A stretch of DNA of 24,922 nucleotides. Source: Solirubrobacterales bacterium (lineage in GTDB: Bacteria; Actinomycetota; Thermoleophilia; Solirubrobacterales; Solirubrobacteraceae). Of the stretch, positions 1 through 8,530 are shown piece by piece. Under the pieces are notes generated by a model. The model made no database searches. It was not told the origin of the DNA and worked only from the letters and a program-made list of their open reading frames with translations. Where the stretch lies: NCBI GenBank assembly GCA_003134675.1, contig PLBZ01000098.1, forward strand, positions 3,463 through 28,384, written 5' to 3'. Position numbers and translations under genes: made by a program. Within the stretch, counting starts at the first letter, position 1; each line of letters opens with the position of its first letter.

Positions 1-1125
1 TTCCTGCGCGAGGCCGCGCGCGGCGCGCTGTCTCGCGTAAAGACGGTAGAGGCCGCGCGCGAGGCACTCGACGGCAACGCGCCCCTGCCCGACCTGTGGC
101 CAATGGCCAGAGAAGCGGGCTGGCCCGGGCTGTTGATCGACGAGTCCGCCGGCGGGGCGGGGCTGGACGCCTTCGACGCGATGCTCGTGCTCGGTGAGTG
201 TGGCCGCGTGCTGGCCGGCGTGGCGCTGCTCGGCCATCTGCCCGCTACGGCGATCCTGGGCGACTCCTCGAGCGCTCCGAAGGACCTGCTGGAGGCACTG
301 GCCACCGGCGAACGGCGCGCCGCCTACCTGCCGACCAGCCCACCCAACGATCTCTCTGACGAGTGGACGCTCGATCCGGCGCATGGCCTTGGGCGTCCCT
401 CCGCCCCCACCGCCGTCCGCGACGAAGGCGCCAATGCTGGGGACGCTGCCGGCAACGCGCGGGTCAACGGGCAGCTGTCGTTTGTGCCTGACGCGCCCGG
501 CGCCGACGTACTGGTCGGGGTGGCGCTGCTCGAGGGCCAGCCCACTGGCATCGTGATCGACGCATCCGCGCCCGAGGTCACCGTCGAGGCGGTGGAAGGC
601 TACGACGCGACGCGATCGCTCGGGCACATCACGCTGAAGGACGCGCCCGCCACCGTGCTCGACGCGTCGGTCGAGTCGCTGGCCAGCGCCTGGCACCTCG
701 CCCAAGCATTGATCGCCGCCGAGTCGCTCGGCAGCGTCGAGACCGCCCTGGAGGTGTCGGTGGCCTACGCCAAGGAGCGCCACACGTTCGGCCGCGCGAT
801 CGGCTCCTACCAGGCGGTCAAGCACTCCTTGACAGAGGTGCTGCGTCAGCTGGAGAACGGTCGCTCGCTGCTCTACTACGCTGGCTGGTCGCGCCATGGC
901 GCACCGGGGGAGTTCCCGCTCGCGGCGAGCGCAGCGCGCTCGGTATCTGGCCGTGCTCTCGACCAAGCCGCGCGCACGATGATCTCCGTGCACGGCGGCA
1001 TCGGCGCCACCTGGGAGCACGACGCGCCCCTGTACTTCCGTCGCGCCCAGCTCTCCCGGCGCCTGCTCGGGGGAACCTCCGGCGCCACGGACAGGGTCGC
1101 GGGCGAGCTTATTTCCCAGGCTTAG
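1..1125 (+). CDS. Acyl-CoA dehydrogenase family protein (5' end cut by window edge)
   Basis: The reading frame is open from base 1, so the true start lies outside the window; the first internal ATG at 103 is unlikely to be the start because the N-terminal helical domain is already under way. The family oxidises acyl-CoA thioesters with FAD and passes electrons to electron-transfer flavoprotein. Numbering residues from base 1, the N-terminal helical domain runs to about 75, the middle beta domain to about 210, and the C-terminal four-helix domain follows. It carries HTFGRAIGSYQAVKH (from 261) and HGGIGATWEHD (331-341, with E339), which are typical of this superfamily. The style resembles the shorter, divergent actinobacterial FadE/CaiA-like subunits that often work as heteromers, so the substrate (fatty acid, sterol side chain or other) cannot be told. 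The 3' end overlaps the convergent gene by 17 bases. Confidence 0.9.
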   Translation, partial: FLREAARGALSRVKTVEAAREALDGNAPLPDLWPMAREAGWPGLLIDESAGGAGLDAFDAMLVLGECGRVLAGVALLGHLPATAILGDSSSAPKDLLEALATGERRAAYLPTSPPNDLSDEWTLDPAHGLGRPSAPTAVRDEGANAGDAAGNARVNGQLSFVPDAPGADVLVGVALLEGQPTGIVIDASAPEVTVEAVEGYDATRSLGHITLKDAPATVLDASVESLASAWHLAQALIAAESLGSVETALEVSVAYAKERHTFGRAIGSYQAVKHSLTEVLRQLENGRSLLYYAGWSRHGAPGEFPLAASAARSVSGRALDQAARTMISVHGGIGATWEHDAPLYFRRAQLSRRLLGGTSGATDRVAGELISQA

Positions 1126-2074
1126 GCTTGACGCGGGCGGTCGTGGCCGTGGTGAGAAGTGCGAGCACGGGCGCCCCATAGGCGGCGTGCACCGCTTCGA
1201 CCATCGCCGATTCCACGCCGCAGTTGATACAGAAGGAGTGCTGTGACCAGCCGATCGCGCGCGCCAGCACCTGATCGGCGTAGCTCACGCCGGTGGCGTC
1301 GTGCCCGTAATAGTCGTAGGCCGCGGCCCACGCCGCGCCGCCCAGCGCATATTCCGCGCCATCCGCCGATAGAAGATGAGCCGCAGCCATGATCGCGTCG
1401 AAATCGTCGTAGATCGACGGGTGCGTGGCGGTCATGTGGTCATACGCCGCCGGGCGCCTCCCGTAGCGGTAGGAGTTGCTCACGAGGTCCCAGGTGGATC
1501 CGGATCCGGTGCCCCGCCCCCCATTCATCACGTTGAACTGCATCGGGCCCCCGCAGCACCCAGCGAAGTTCAGCCCCTTGTAGGTGGTTGGATCGGTCGA
1601 GAACGCCGACTCCTGCTTGTGGATCGAGGCGATCAGCAGCCAGTTGACACCAAACGTGCTCTGCGCGACCGCATAAATCGGATAGAAGCCTTCCATCCAG
1701 TGCGTGGCGATGGACGTTTCGGTCTGATCGACCAGGCGCCTCGCGGCCAGTTGTTGTTGCGCGCTCGACGGCTGCGCCACGATTGCCGCGTGGTGTGAGC
1801 GGCGTTCGGCGCGGTGGGTGCCGCGGTCGGCACCGGCGAGCACGCTCGCCGTCTGAGCCGCGCTCGGCACGGGGGTCGCTGCCACCACGAGCACCGGAGG
1901 AAGCGTCGTCGTCGGCACGGTGTACGCCGTGCGCCCTACCACTCCTGTGAGCACCGCCACCAGAACCCCCACACCGAGCGCGGCGAGTGCGAACGCGAGC
2001 AGCCAGGGCCCTCGTTCGGAAGGCGGGTTGGGCAACTGGGCGTCAGACGCAGCGGAAGTAGAGGAGTTAGCCAT
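1109..2074 (-). CDS. Membrane-anchored lysozyme-like / lytic transglycosylase-like protein
   Basis: This 321-residue protein has a short cytoplasmic N-terminus, one membrane helix (about 24-46), a Pro/Thr/Ala-rich linker and an extracellular C-terminal domain from about 115. The domain contains WLLIASIHKQESAFS, where E155 sits as the catalytic glutamate does in lysozyme-fold transglycosylases, followed by GGPMQFN (175-181), which resembles the G-x-MQ motif after the active site of that fold. It would cleave peptidoglycan glycan strands outside the membrane, for growth, division or spore and cell-wall turnover. A CC pair (173-174) and a C-x-x-C (282-285) could form disulphides. The ATG at 2074 is supported by the well-formed signal anchor. 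Transglycosylase-like is an inference from the fold motifs; exact family membership is uncertain. Confidence 0.75.
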   Translation of the reverse strand: MANSSTSAASDAQLPNPPSERGPWLLAFALAALGVGVLVAVLTGVVGRTAYTVPTTTLPPVLVVAATPVPSAAQTASVLAGADRGTHRAERRSHHAAIVAQPSSAQQQLAARRLVDQTETSIATHWMEGFYPIYAVAQSTFGVNWLLIASIHKQESAFSTDPTTYKGLNFAGCCGGPMQFNVMNGGRGTGSGSTWDLVSNSYRYGRRPAAYDHMTATHPSIYDDFDAIMAAAHLLSADGAEYALGGAAWAAAYDYYGHDATGVSYADQVLARAIGWSQHSFCINCGVESAMVEAVHAAYGAPVLALLTTATTARVKPKPGK

Positions 2075-2205
2075 CGATCGTTCTCGCTGCTACACCGTAT
2101 CCACATGGGCAGGCTCGCATTCATCCTCTCGGCGCTCGCGCTCTTCTCCTTGAGCCCCGCTGCCCGCGCGGCAGCCGGCGTCTACCCGCCGCCGGCCTGA
2201 CGTCC

Positions 2206-3039
2206 TCACACTCCAAGGGCGCGCCGTGCCACTCGGTCGAAGACGAGGTCAGGCAGCAGCCGCTTGGCGAGCAGCATCGCCTTTGCATCGCGCCCGATGA
2301 GATAGCGAGCCTTCATGCGCCGCGCGGTGAGTGCTCCCTCGATCGTCTCCGCGACCCGCTCCGGCGAGATGCCACGCCGCTCGGTGTCTTTGAGAACCTT
2401 GCTCATCGCCGCCGCCACATGCCCATACTGGTCTGTCAGCTCCGCTGGGACGCTCAAGCCCTCCCCTTGTGCGCGACTCTTGTCCCAGATCGGCGTCGCG
2501 ACCGATCCCGGCTCGATCAATGCCACCTGTACGTTCGAGCTGCGCAACTCCACGCGCAAGGCGTCGCCGATCGCCTCGACCGCGTGCTTGGACGCAGCGT
2601 AGGGCGCAGTGAACGCCATCGCCACACGCCCACCGACGGAGGACACAAACACAATCCGCCCGCCCGCGCGGCGCAGCGCAGGCAGCATCGCCTGGGTGAG
2701 AGCGACGGGCCCGAGGACGTTGACCTCGAGTTGGCTGCGCAGATCGTCGATCGGAAGCAGCTCCAGAGGGCCGCCGAAACCGATTCCGGCGTTGTTGACG
2801 AGCGCGTCCAAGCCGCCGGGCGCGATCTCGTTCACACGCTCCGCGGCCTGCTCGATCTGCGCCTGATCGGTTACCTCGAGCGCCACCGGTATCACCCGCT
2901 CGCCCCCGGCGGTCCTCAGCGCCTCGCCGTCAGCGGCTTTCCTCACGCCCGCGAGCACCGTCCAGCCGGACGCGGCGAGTCGCAGTGCAGTGGCGCGGCC
3001 GATGCCTGTCGAGGCGCCAGTGATCAGAGCCGTGGGCAC
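2206..3039 (-). CDS. Short-chain dehydrogenase/reductase (classical SDR)
   Basis: This 277-residue protein is a classical NAD(P)-dependent SDR with a Rossmann fold. It shows the nucleotide-binding TGxxxGIG (residues 7-14), NNAG (82-85), the catalytic serine S134, and YxxxK (Y147, K151). The long C-terminus after the catalytic tyrosine resembles SDRs acting on retinol, steroid or acylglycerone-type substrates, but the substrate cannot be read from sequence. The start is GTG at 3039, immediately before the first beta strand; nothing upstream in frame looks coding. It is divergent from the lipoprotein gene at 3128, with an 88-base spacer that must hold both promoters. It reads towards the lysozyme-like gene on the same strand, 131 bases away. 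Confidence 0.9.
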   Translation of the reverse strand: MPTALITGASTGIGRATALRLAASGWTVLAGVRKAADGEALRTAGGERVIPVALEVTDQAQIEQAAERVNEIAPGGLDALVNNAGIGFGGPLELLPIDDLRSQLEVNVLGPVALTQAMLPALRRAGGRIVFVSSVGGRVAMAFTAPYAASKHAVEAIGDALRVELRSSNVQVALIEPGSVATPIWDKSRAQGEGLSVPAELTDQYGHVAAAMSKVLKDTERRGISPERVAETIEGALTARRMKARYLIGRDAKAMLLAKRLLPDLVFDRVARRALGV

Positions 3040-3127
3040 CGTGTGAGTATGACCTCAACGAGCGAGGGTCGATTTCACATGGGAGCGGTCTCATCGCCTC
3101 ATTAGCGACCACTTAGGATGGGTCTCG

Positions 3128-4399
3128 ATGATCTCGCGCGTGGCCGTCACCTTCAGCGCCAGGCGCGCGGCGATCCCGCTGGCGCTGCTCGCCGCGTTCA
3201 CCGCCGGCTGCGGATCGAGCGTCGGAGGCAGCGCGACCGCCGATCCCGACCCCCTGGCAGGTCGGTCTTCGAGCGCCTGCCCCGCGGTGGTGCTCGACGC
3301 ACTTCGCCATGTCGCGATGCGCGTATACAACGAGGGTGTCTCCAGCGAACGCACCGCCGCCGCGGTGCACTTCATCACGCGATCGAGCGCCCTGCGCGAA
3401 GCCGTGCAGCGCGGTGACTCCGGGGCCGCGCACGCGGCCGCCCAGGCGCTGATCGCGACCGGGCACATGACGAGCCTGACGGTGCTCCGCGACGGGAAGA
3501 CCCTCGCCGATGCCGGCTCTCCAAACGCGCTTGCGCCGCTGCGCGGGTCGATCCTCGGCGTCGCGGGCGCCCCGGTTGGAAGCTTCGTGACGAGCGTGTG
3601 GGCGGACGACGGCTTCCTCGCCGAGATGCAAGGCGTCGCTGAGGGCGACGTTGCGCTGCGCAAGGGCTCTCACAGCATCGCAGGCTCGTTCACGCTGCCG
3701 TCAGGGGAACTGCCGCCAGCCGGCACGCTCACCGAGCACGGGGTCGCTTTTCAATACACCTCTTTCCCCGCTGCGGTCTACCCCTCCGGCTCGCTGCGCG
3801 TCTACCTCCTGAGGTCTGTCGGCTCGACCACGGGCCTCTGCGGACGCACCGCTCAGGATACGCTCGTCAACACGATCAGCCGCATCGCGCGACTCATCTA
3901 CGCGGGCGAGGCCGGCCACCGCGCGCTGATTCAGGTTCACCGCGTCCAGCACGACCCGGCGCTGCTGAGCGCGGTCGCGCGGCGTGACCCCGCCGCCACC
4001 CGCACCGCAATCGAAGGACTGCTCAACCAGCACATCGTGCGCCTGCGCGTCAGCGCCGGCGGGCGCCTGCTGTCGGACGTCGGCGGCCCGTACGTGCTCG
4101 CACCTGTAGACGGCGCCCTGCGTTTGCACGGCAAGCAGACCGGCAACTTCGTGCTCTCGATCCAGGACGACGAGGGTTACCTGCGACTCACCAAGCGCCT
4201 GGCCGGACTGCGCGTACTGATGTATATGAGGGGCTCCAAGCTCGTCAAGAACAGCCTCGGCCCCGAACCGGGCGCGGTGCCTGCCAGTGGTCGCTACCAG
4301 TATCGGGGGCGCACCTTCCAAGTGTTCACGCTCAACGCCCACGCGTTCCCCTCAGGGCCTCTGCGGATCTCAGTCCTGATCCCGATTCCCTACTCCTGA
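3128..4399 (+). CDS. Lipoprotein with two tandem Cache/PDC-like sensor domains
   Basis: The 423-residue product begins with a positively charged signal peptide ending LLAAFTAGC, a slightly atypical lipobox with C28 as the likely lipidated residue, so it should be attached to the outer face of the membrane. The rest is an internal duplication: residues about 51-229 and 238-419 align in order. Each copy starts with a cysteine (C51, C238) and a helical stretch, then GSFVTSVWADDGF (151-163) matches GNFVLSIQDDEGY (339-351), and the end AVYPSGSLRVYLL matches HAFPSGPLRISVL. The pattern (charged beta hairpin, glycine, SV/SI-x-DD-x-G-Y/F) resembles extracellular Cache/PDC ligand-binding domains, but no kinase, cyclase or chemoreceptor part is attached. 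The function is unknown; it may be a ligand-binding accessory lipoprotein. The Cache assignment is an inference by eye. Confidence 0.75.
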   Translation: MISRVAVTFSARRAAIPLALLAAFTAGCGSSVGGSATADPDPLAGRSSSACPAVVLDALRHVAMRVYNEGVSSERTAAAVHFITRSSALREAVQRGDSGAAHAAAQALIATGHMTSLTVLRDGKTLADAGSPNALAPLRGSILGVAGAPVGSFVTSVWADDGFLAEMQGVAEGDVALRKGSHSIAGSFTLPSGELPPAGTLTEHGVAFQYTSFPAAVYPSGSLRVYLLRSVGSTTGLCGRTAQDTLVNTISRIARLIYAGEAGHRALIQVHRVQHDPALLSAVARRDPAATRTAIEGLLNQHIVRLRVSAGGRLLSDVGGPYVLAPVDGALRLHGKQTGNFVLSIQDDEGYLRLTKRLAGLRVLMYMRGSKLVKNSLGPEPGAVPASGRYQYRGRTFQVFTLNAHAFPSGPLRISVLIPIPYS

Positions 4400-4413
4400 G
4401 CCCCCGTTGGGGC
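4400..4413. terminator. Short GC hairpin between convergent genes
   Basis: A GCCCC/GGGGC stem with a CGTT loop fills most of the 22-base gap between the convergent stops of the lipoprotein gene and the transaldolase gene. It could act as a bidirectional terminator or as protection for the two 3' ends. It has only five base pairs and no T-tract on either strand, so the call is weak. Confidence 0.3.
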
Positions 4414-4421
4414 GAGCACGT

Positions 4422-5540
4422 TCACGCGGGTACAAGCTCCTGGAGCTTGGCGCTCAGCGCCTCGAGCAACTCGTCGAACGAAGCCGAGAATTTCTCGACT
4501 CCCTCGCGCTCGAGCGTGTCGGTCAGATCGTCGTAGTCGACGCCGGCCGTGGCGAGCTGCTCGAGCAGTTGGCGCGCCTGCTCGACTCCCTGCTCCAGGC
4601 GAGGCTCGGGCTCGCCGTGGTCCTGATAGGCCCTGATCGTCTCCTCCGGCATCGTGTTCACAGTGTCCGCCCCGATCAGCTCCTCCACATACATCGTGTC
4701 TTGGTAAGCCGGGTTCTTCGTCGAAGTACTCGCCCACAGCACCCTCTGCGGCGTAGCTCCCTTCCCGGCGAGGTACTCCCAGCGCGGGCCGGCGAAGACC
4801 GCCTTGTAATGCTGATATGCGAGCTTCGCGTTGGCAATGGCAAGCTTGCCCTTGAGTTCGTCGTGTCCGCCGATCTCGTCGAGTCGCCGGTCGGCCTCGG
4901 TGTCGATCCGCGATACGAAGAAGCTCGCCACCGACGCGACCTTCTTCGGGTCGCCGCCCTCGGCCACCAGCCGCTCGATCCCCCGAATATAGGACTCGGC
5001 GACCTCGGCGTAGCGGCGCAGCGAGAAGATCAGCGTCACGTTGATCGAATGGCCCTTCGCCACCACGTCCTCGATCGCGGCCAGCCCCGGCTTGGTCCCG
5101 GGAATCTTCACCATCAAATTGGGCCGGTCCACGACCTCGTGCAGCCGCAGCGCTTCGCGGTAGGTCGCGAGCGTCTCGTACGCCAGCCCGGGGTCGACCT
5201 CGAGCGACACGTACCCGTCCCGGGTCGGGCGGGCATCCCTTTCCCCGTCCCATACTCCCCTAAACAGGTCGCAGGCATCTTTGATGTCGCGTCCGGCCAG
5301 CGCCCAGAACGCTTCCCTTACGTTGCTCCCCCGTCCGATCTCTTTGCGCAGCTGCTCGTCATAAGCGTCCCCAGCGGTCATCGCCTTCTGGAAGATCGTC
5401 GGGTTGGACGTCGCTCCGACCACCGCGTCCTCGTCGATCAGGCTCTTCAAATGACCTCCCCGAATCGATTCGCGCGAGAGGAAATCGATCCACACACTCT
5501 GGCCGAGGGCGGAGAGACGATGTAGCGGAGAGGAGGACAT
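4422..5540 (-). CDS. tal: Transaldolase
   Basis: Transaldolase moves a dihydroxyacetone unit from sedoheptulose 7-phosphate to glyceraldehyde 3-phosphate in the cytoplasmic non-oxidative pentose phosphate pathway. The 372-residue length matches the long actinobacterial type. Visible signatures are ATSNPTIF (43-50), the Schiff-base region NLMVKIPGTKPG with K145 as the catalytic lysine, SINVTLIFS, SVASFFVSRID and the WASTSTKNPAY segment. The ATG at 5540 lies 5 bases after the transketolase stop on the same strand, so the two are almost certainly co-transcribed with transketolase first. The C-terminal helix region is complete and stops just before the convergent lipoprotein gene. Confidence 0.96.
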   Translation of the reverse strand: MSSSPLHRLSALGQSVWIDFLSRESIRGGHLKSLIDEDAVVGATSNPTIFQKAMTAGDAYDEQLRKEIGRGSNVREAFWALAGRDIKDACDLFRGVWDGERDARPTRDGYVSLEVDPGLAYETLATYREALRLHEVVDRPNLMVKIPGTKPGLAAIEDVVAKGHSINVTLIFSLRRYAEVAESYIRGIERLVAEGGDPKKVASVASFFVSRIDTEADRRLDEIGGHDELKGKLAIANAKLAYQHYKAVFAGPRWEYLAGKGATPQRVLWASTSTKNPAYQDTMYVEELIGADTVNTMPEETIRAYQDHGEPEPRLEQGVEQARQLLEQLATAGVDYDDLTDTLEREGVEKFSASFDELLEALSAKLQELVPA

Positions 5541-5545
5541 GTCGA

Positions 5546-7564
5546 TCAGCCTACGTGCTTCAACAACGCCCGCGCGCGGGCAGCGATGTTCTCAGTGGTA
5601 AAGCCCAGCTTCTCGAGGACAGTCCTACCCGGTGCGGAGGCGCCGAAACGGTCGATCCCGAGCACGTCGCCCTTGCTGCCCACACACTTCCACCAGCTCA
5701 TGCTCGCGCCCGGCTCCACGGCCAGCCGGGCGGTGACCACGGGTGGGAGCACGCCGTCGCGGTATTCCTGGGACTGGGCTTCGAACAGCTCGATGCAGGG
5801 CATCGACACGACGCGTACCCGCGTACCCTCACTTGCCAGTTGCCGGCCTGCCTCCAAGGTGAGAGGCACCTCGGCGCCGGTCGAGATCAGGATCAGCTCG
5901 GGATCCTCAGACTCGCCCGAGTCCCACAGGACGTAACCGCCACGCTCTAGCTCGCTCGCGGCCCCCAACCCGTCGGCGCGGTCTAGGGTGAGGACGTTCT
6001 GGCGGGAGAGCAGCAGCGCCACGGGACCATCCTCACGCTCGAGCGCTACGCGCCAGGCCTCGGTGGTCTCGTTGGCGTCACCGGGACGGATCACCCACAG
6101 GTGGGGGATCACGCGCAGCGCCGCGTAGTGCTCCACCGGCTGGTGGGTGGGGCCGTCCTCCCCCAAGCCCACCGAGTCGTGAGTCCACACCCAAACCACC
6201 GGCAGGCCCATCAGCGCTGACAGCCGCACCGAGGGGCGCATGTAGTCCGAAAACATCAAAAATGTCGAGCCGTAAGGCTTGACGATGCCGCCGTGGGCGG
6301 CGCACCCGTTGACGATCGCGCCCATCGCGTGCTCACGGATGCCGAACGGCACGTTGCGTCCCGTATGCACCTTCGAGAACTCGCCGGTGCCCTCGAACAC
6401 CGTCTTCGTCGACTCCACCAAGTCAGCCGCCCCGCCGATCATCGTCGGGGCAAACTCCGAGAAGGCGGCCATCGTCTTCTGCCCGGCCGAGCGTGTGGCG
6501 ATCTCCTCGCCGGCCTGGAAAGCGGGGAGTGACCCGTGCCAGCCATCGCGCAGACGACCGGCCCAGGCCCGATCCCAATCCTCGGCCATGTCCGGGAATG
6601 CCTCACGCCATGAAGTAAAACGCTGCTGCCACTCCCGCTGTGCCGATGCGCCAGCCTCACGCAGCGACATGTGCTCATAGACCTTCTCATCCACCCAGAA
6701 GTGACGGTCCGGGTCAAAGCCCATAACTTCCTTAGCGGCACGCACCTCCTCCTCGCCCAGGGGCGCTCCGTGGGCCTTGGCGGTGTCCATCGCATGCGGC
6801 GCCGGATAGGCGATGTGCGAGCGGACTTGAATGAACGAGGGCCGCTCGGTTTCCTCGCGCGCGGCCGAGATAGCCGCCTCCAGGGCCTCGAGGTCCTCGG
6901 AGTTCTCCACTCTCTGAACGTGCCAACCGTCGGCCTGCATACGCGCGGTGTGGTTCTCGCCGTCGAAGGAGATCGACGTGGTGCCGTCGATCGTGATGTG
7001 GTTGTCGTCGTAGCACACGATCAACTTGCCCAATCCAAAGTGACCAGCGATCGAGGCGGCCTCCTGGCTGATCCCCTCCATCATGTCGCCGTCGGAGCAG
7101 ATCGCGTAGGTGTGGTGATCGACCACCTCGCGCCCGGGTCGGTTGAAGCGCTCGGCGAGAAAGCGCTCGGCGATCGCCATCCCGACAGCATTGCCAAACC
7201 CCTGGCCGAGCGGCCCGGTCGTCACCTCGATCCCAGGCGTGTGTCCCCGCTCGGGATGCCCGGGCGTGCGCGAGCCCCACTGGCGGAACTGCTTCAGGTC
7301 CTCGAGGCTCAACTCATAGCCGGTGAGATGAAGCAGCGAGTACTGCAGCACGCAGGCATGGCCGGCGCTCAGCACGAAGCGGTCGCGATCGGGCCACTCT
7401 GTGTCGCCCGGGTTCACCCGCAGGACTCGCTTGAACAGCGTGTATCCCAGCGGCGCGAGCGCCATCGCAGTACCGGGATGACCGGAGTTAGCCTGCTGCA
7501 CGGCGTCCATCGCGAGACCCCTGATCGTGTCGATCGACAGCTTGCTGATCTCGGGCTGCTCCAC
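5546..7564 (-). CDS. tkt: Transketolase
   Basis: Transketolase uses thiamine diphosphate and a divalent metal to transfer two-carbon ketol units between sugar phosphates. The 672 residues match full-length bacterial enzymes. The N-terminal ThDP domain has SGHPG (27-31), the GPLGQG loop (117-122) and [12 protein letters not shown] (157-168), where the usual leading glycine of the GDG motif is serine. The pyrimidine domain has GIREHAMG with E411 as the conserved catalytic glutamate and [19 protein letters not shown]. The start is GTG at 7564 (MEQPEIS). It is the first gene of a two-gene operon with transaldolase. It is divergent from the alpha/beta hydrolase at 7599, with only 34 bases between starts, so the two promoters must overlap or lie inside the neighbouring gene. 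Confidence 0.97.
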   Translation of the reverse strand: MEQPEISKLSIDTIRGLAMDAVQQANSGHPGTAMALAPLGYTLFKRVLRVNPGDTEWPDRDRFVLSAGHACVLQYSLLHLTGYELSLEDLKQFRQWGSRTPGHPERGHTPGIEVTTGPLGQGFGNAVGMAIAERFLAERFNRPGREVVDHHTYAICSDGDMMEGISQEAASIAGHFGLGKLIVCYDDNHITIDGTTSISFDGENHTARMQADGWHVQRVENSEDLEALEAAISAAREETERPSFIQVRSHIAYPAPHAMDTAKAHGAPLGEEEVRAAKEVMGFDPDRHFWVDEKVYEHMSLREAGASAQREWQQRFTSWREAFPDMAEDWDRAWAGRLRDGWHGSLPAFQAGEEIATRSAGQKTMAAFSEFAPTMIGGAADLVESTKTVFEGTGEFSKVHTGRNVPFGIREHAMGAIVNGCAAHGGIVKPYGSTFLMFSDYMRPSVRLSALMGLPVVWVWTHDSVGLGEDGPTHQPVEHYAALRVIPHLWVIRPGDANETTEAWRVALEREDGPVALLLSRQNVLTLDRADGLGAASELERGGYVLWDSGESEDPELILISTGAEVPLTLEAGRQLASEGTRVRVVSMPCIELFEAQSQEYRDGVLPPVVTARLAVEPGASMSWWKCVGSKGDVLGIDRFGASAPGRTVLEKLGFTTENIAARARALLKHVG

Positions 7565-7598
7565 TGAACCGATCCTAGCGAGCTACAGTCGAGGGATC

Positions 7599-8513
7599 GT
7601 GTCTGAACAGTTCTGTGACGTGGGACGGGGGATAACCCTCTGTTATGAGACCTTCGGCGACCCGTGCGACCCGGCAGCGCTGCTGATCATGGGCCTGGGC
7701 ACCCAGATGGTCGCCTGGCAGGAGGACTTCTGCCGGGGGCTCGCCGCGCGTGGGCTGTATGTGGTGCGCTTCGACAACCGCGACATCGGGCGATCTACCC
7801 ATCTGCAGGGTCCGCCACCGTCGCTCATCGACCTCCTGCGCTACTCCGGGAGTGTCGCCCGCTACACGCTGGCGGACATGGCGCAGGACGCCGCGGGGCT
7901 GTTGAGCGAGCTCGGCCTCTCCCCCGCGCACGTGATCGGAGCCTCGCAGGGCGGGATGATCGCGCAGACGCTCGCGGCAAGACATCCCACGCAGGTGCGC
8001 TCGCTGGTGTCGATGATGTCGAGCACCGGCGGGCGCTGGGTCGGGCGACCGGCGCTGCGCAGCTACCCGGTCTTCCTGCGCAAGGCTCCGCGGGAGCGCG
8101 AGGCGTTCATCGAGCACGCATCGCGCCTGTTCGCCAAAGTTGGTTCCCGCGGCATCCCCCAGGACACCGACGGCGTGCGCAAGATCGCCGCACTCTCCTT
8201 TGACCGCGAGCTCGACCGTGCGGGGACCGGGCGCCAGCTCGCCGCGATCATCGCCTCCGGCGACCGCACCGCCGAGCTCAAGCGCATCACCGCGCCGACG
8301 CTCGTGATCCACGGCACAGCCGATTCCCTCGTATCGCCCTCCGGCGGACGTGCGAGCGCCCGTGCGATTCCCGGCGCGAAGCTGATGATGATCGAGGGCA
8401 TGGGCCACGATCTGCCGCGCGTGCTGTGGCCGCGTCTGATCGACGCCTTCGCTACACATGCCGCCGAGGCGGACCGGCTCGCCGAGCGCGGCGCGGCACT
8501 CCAGCAGATCTAA
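7599..8513 (+). CDS. Alpha/beta-fold hydrolase
   Basis: This protein of 304 residues has the alpha/beta hydrolase fold with a complete triad: nucleophile S116 in GASQGG, acid D242 in GTADSLV, and base H270 in GMGHDLP. The oxyanion region is MGLGTQM (31-37), and RFDNRDIGRST (57-67) is typical of the TAP/3-oxoadipate-enol-lactonase-like hydrolases annotated broadly in actinobacteria. The substrate is unknown. The frame is open further upstream to 7527, but that would overlap the divergent transketolase start. I chose the GTG at 7599, which lies just before the first beta strand (MSEQFCDVGRGITLCYE) and has GAGGG a few bases upstream. It converges on the tRNA-Glu gene 17 bases downstream. Confidence 0.87.
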   Translation: MSEQFCDVGRGITLCYETFGDPCDPAALLIMGLGTQMVAWQEDFCRGLAARGLYVVRFDNRDIGRSTHLQGPPPSLIDLLRYSGSVARYTLADMAQDAAGLLSELGLSPAHVIGASQGGMIAQTLAARHPTQVRSLVSMMSSTGGRWVGRPALRSYPVFLRKAPREREAFIEHASRLFAKVGSRGIPQDTDGVRKIAALSFDRELDRAGTGRQLAAIIASGDRTAELKRITAPTLVIHGTADSLVSPSGGRASARAIPGAKLMMIEGMGHDLPRVLWPRLIDAFATHAAEADRLAERGAALQQI

Positions 8514-8530
8514 GCCCTGAACGAGAAAGA

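Noticed and set aside
4407..5525. A 372-codon plus-strand open frame antisense to transaldolase
   Set aside because: It mirrors the tal frame almost exactly, has no recognisable motifs and is Arg/Leu/Val-rich in the way GC-rich antisense frames are.
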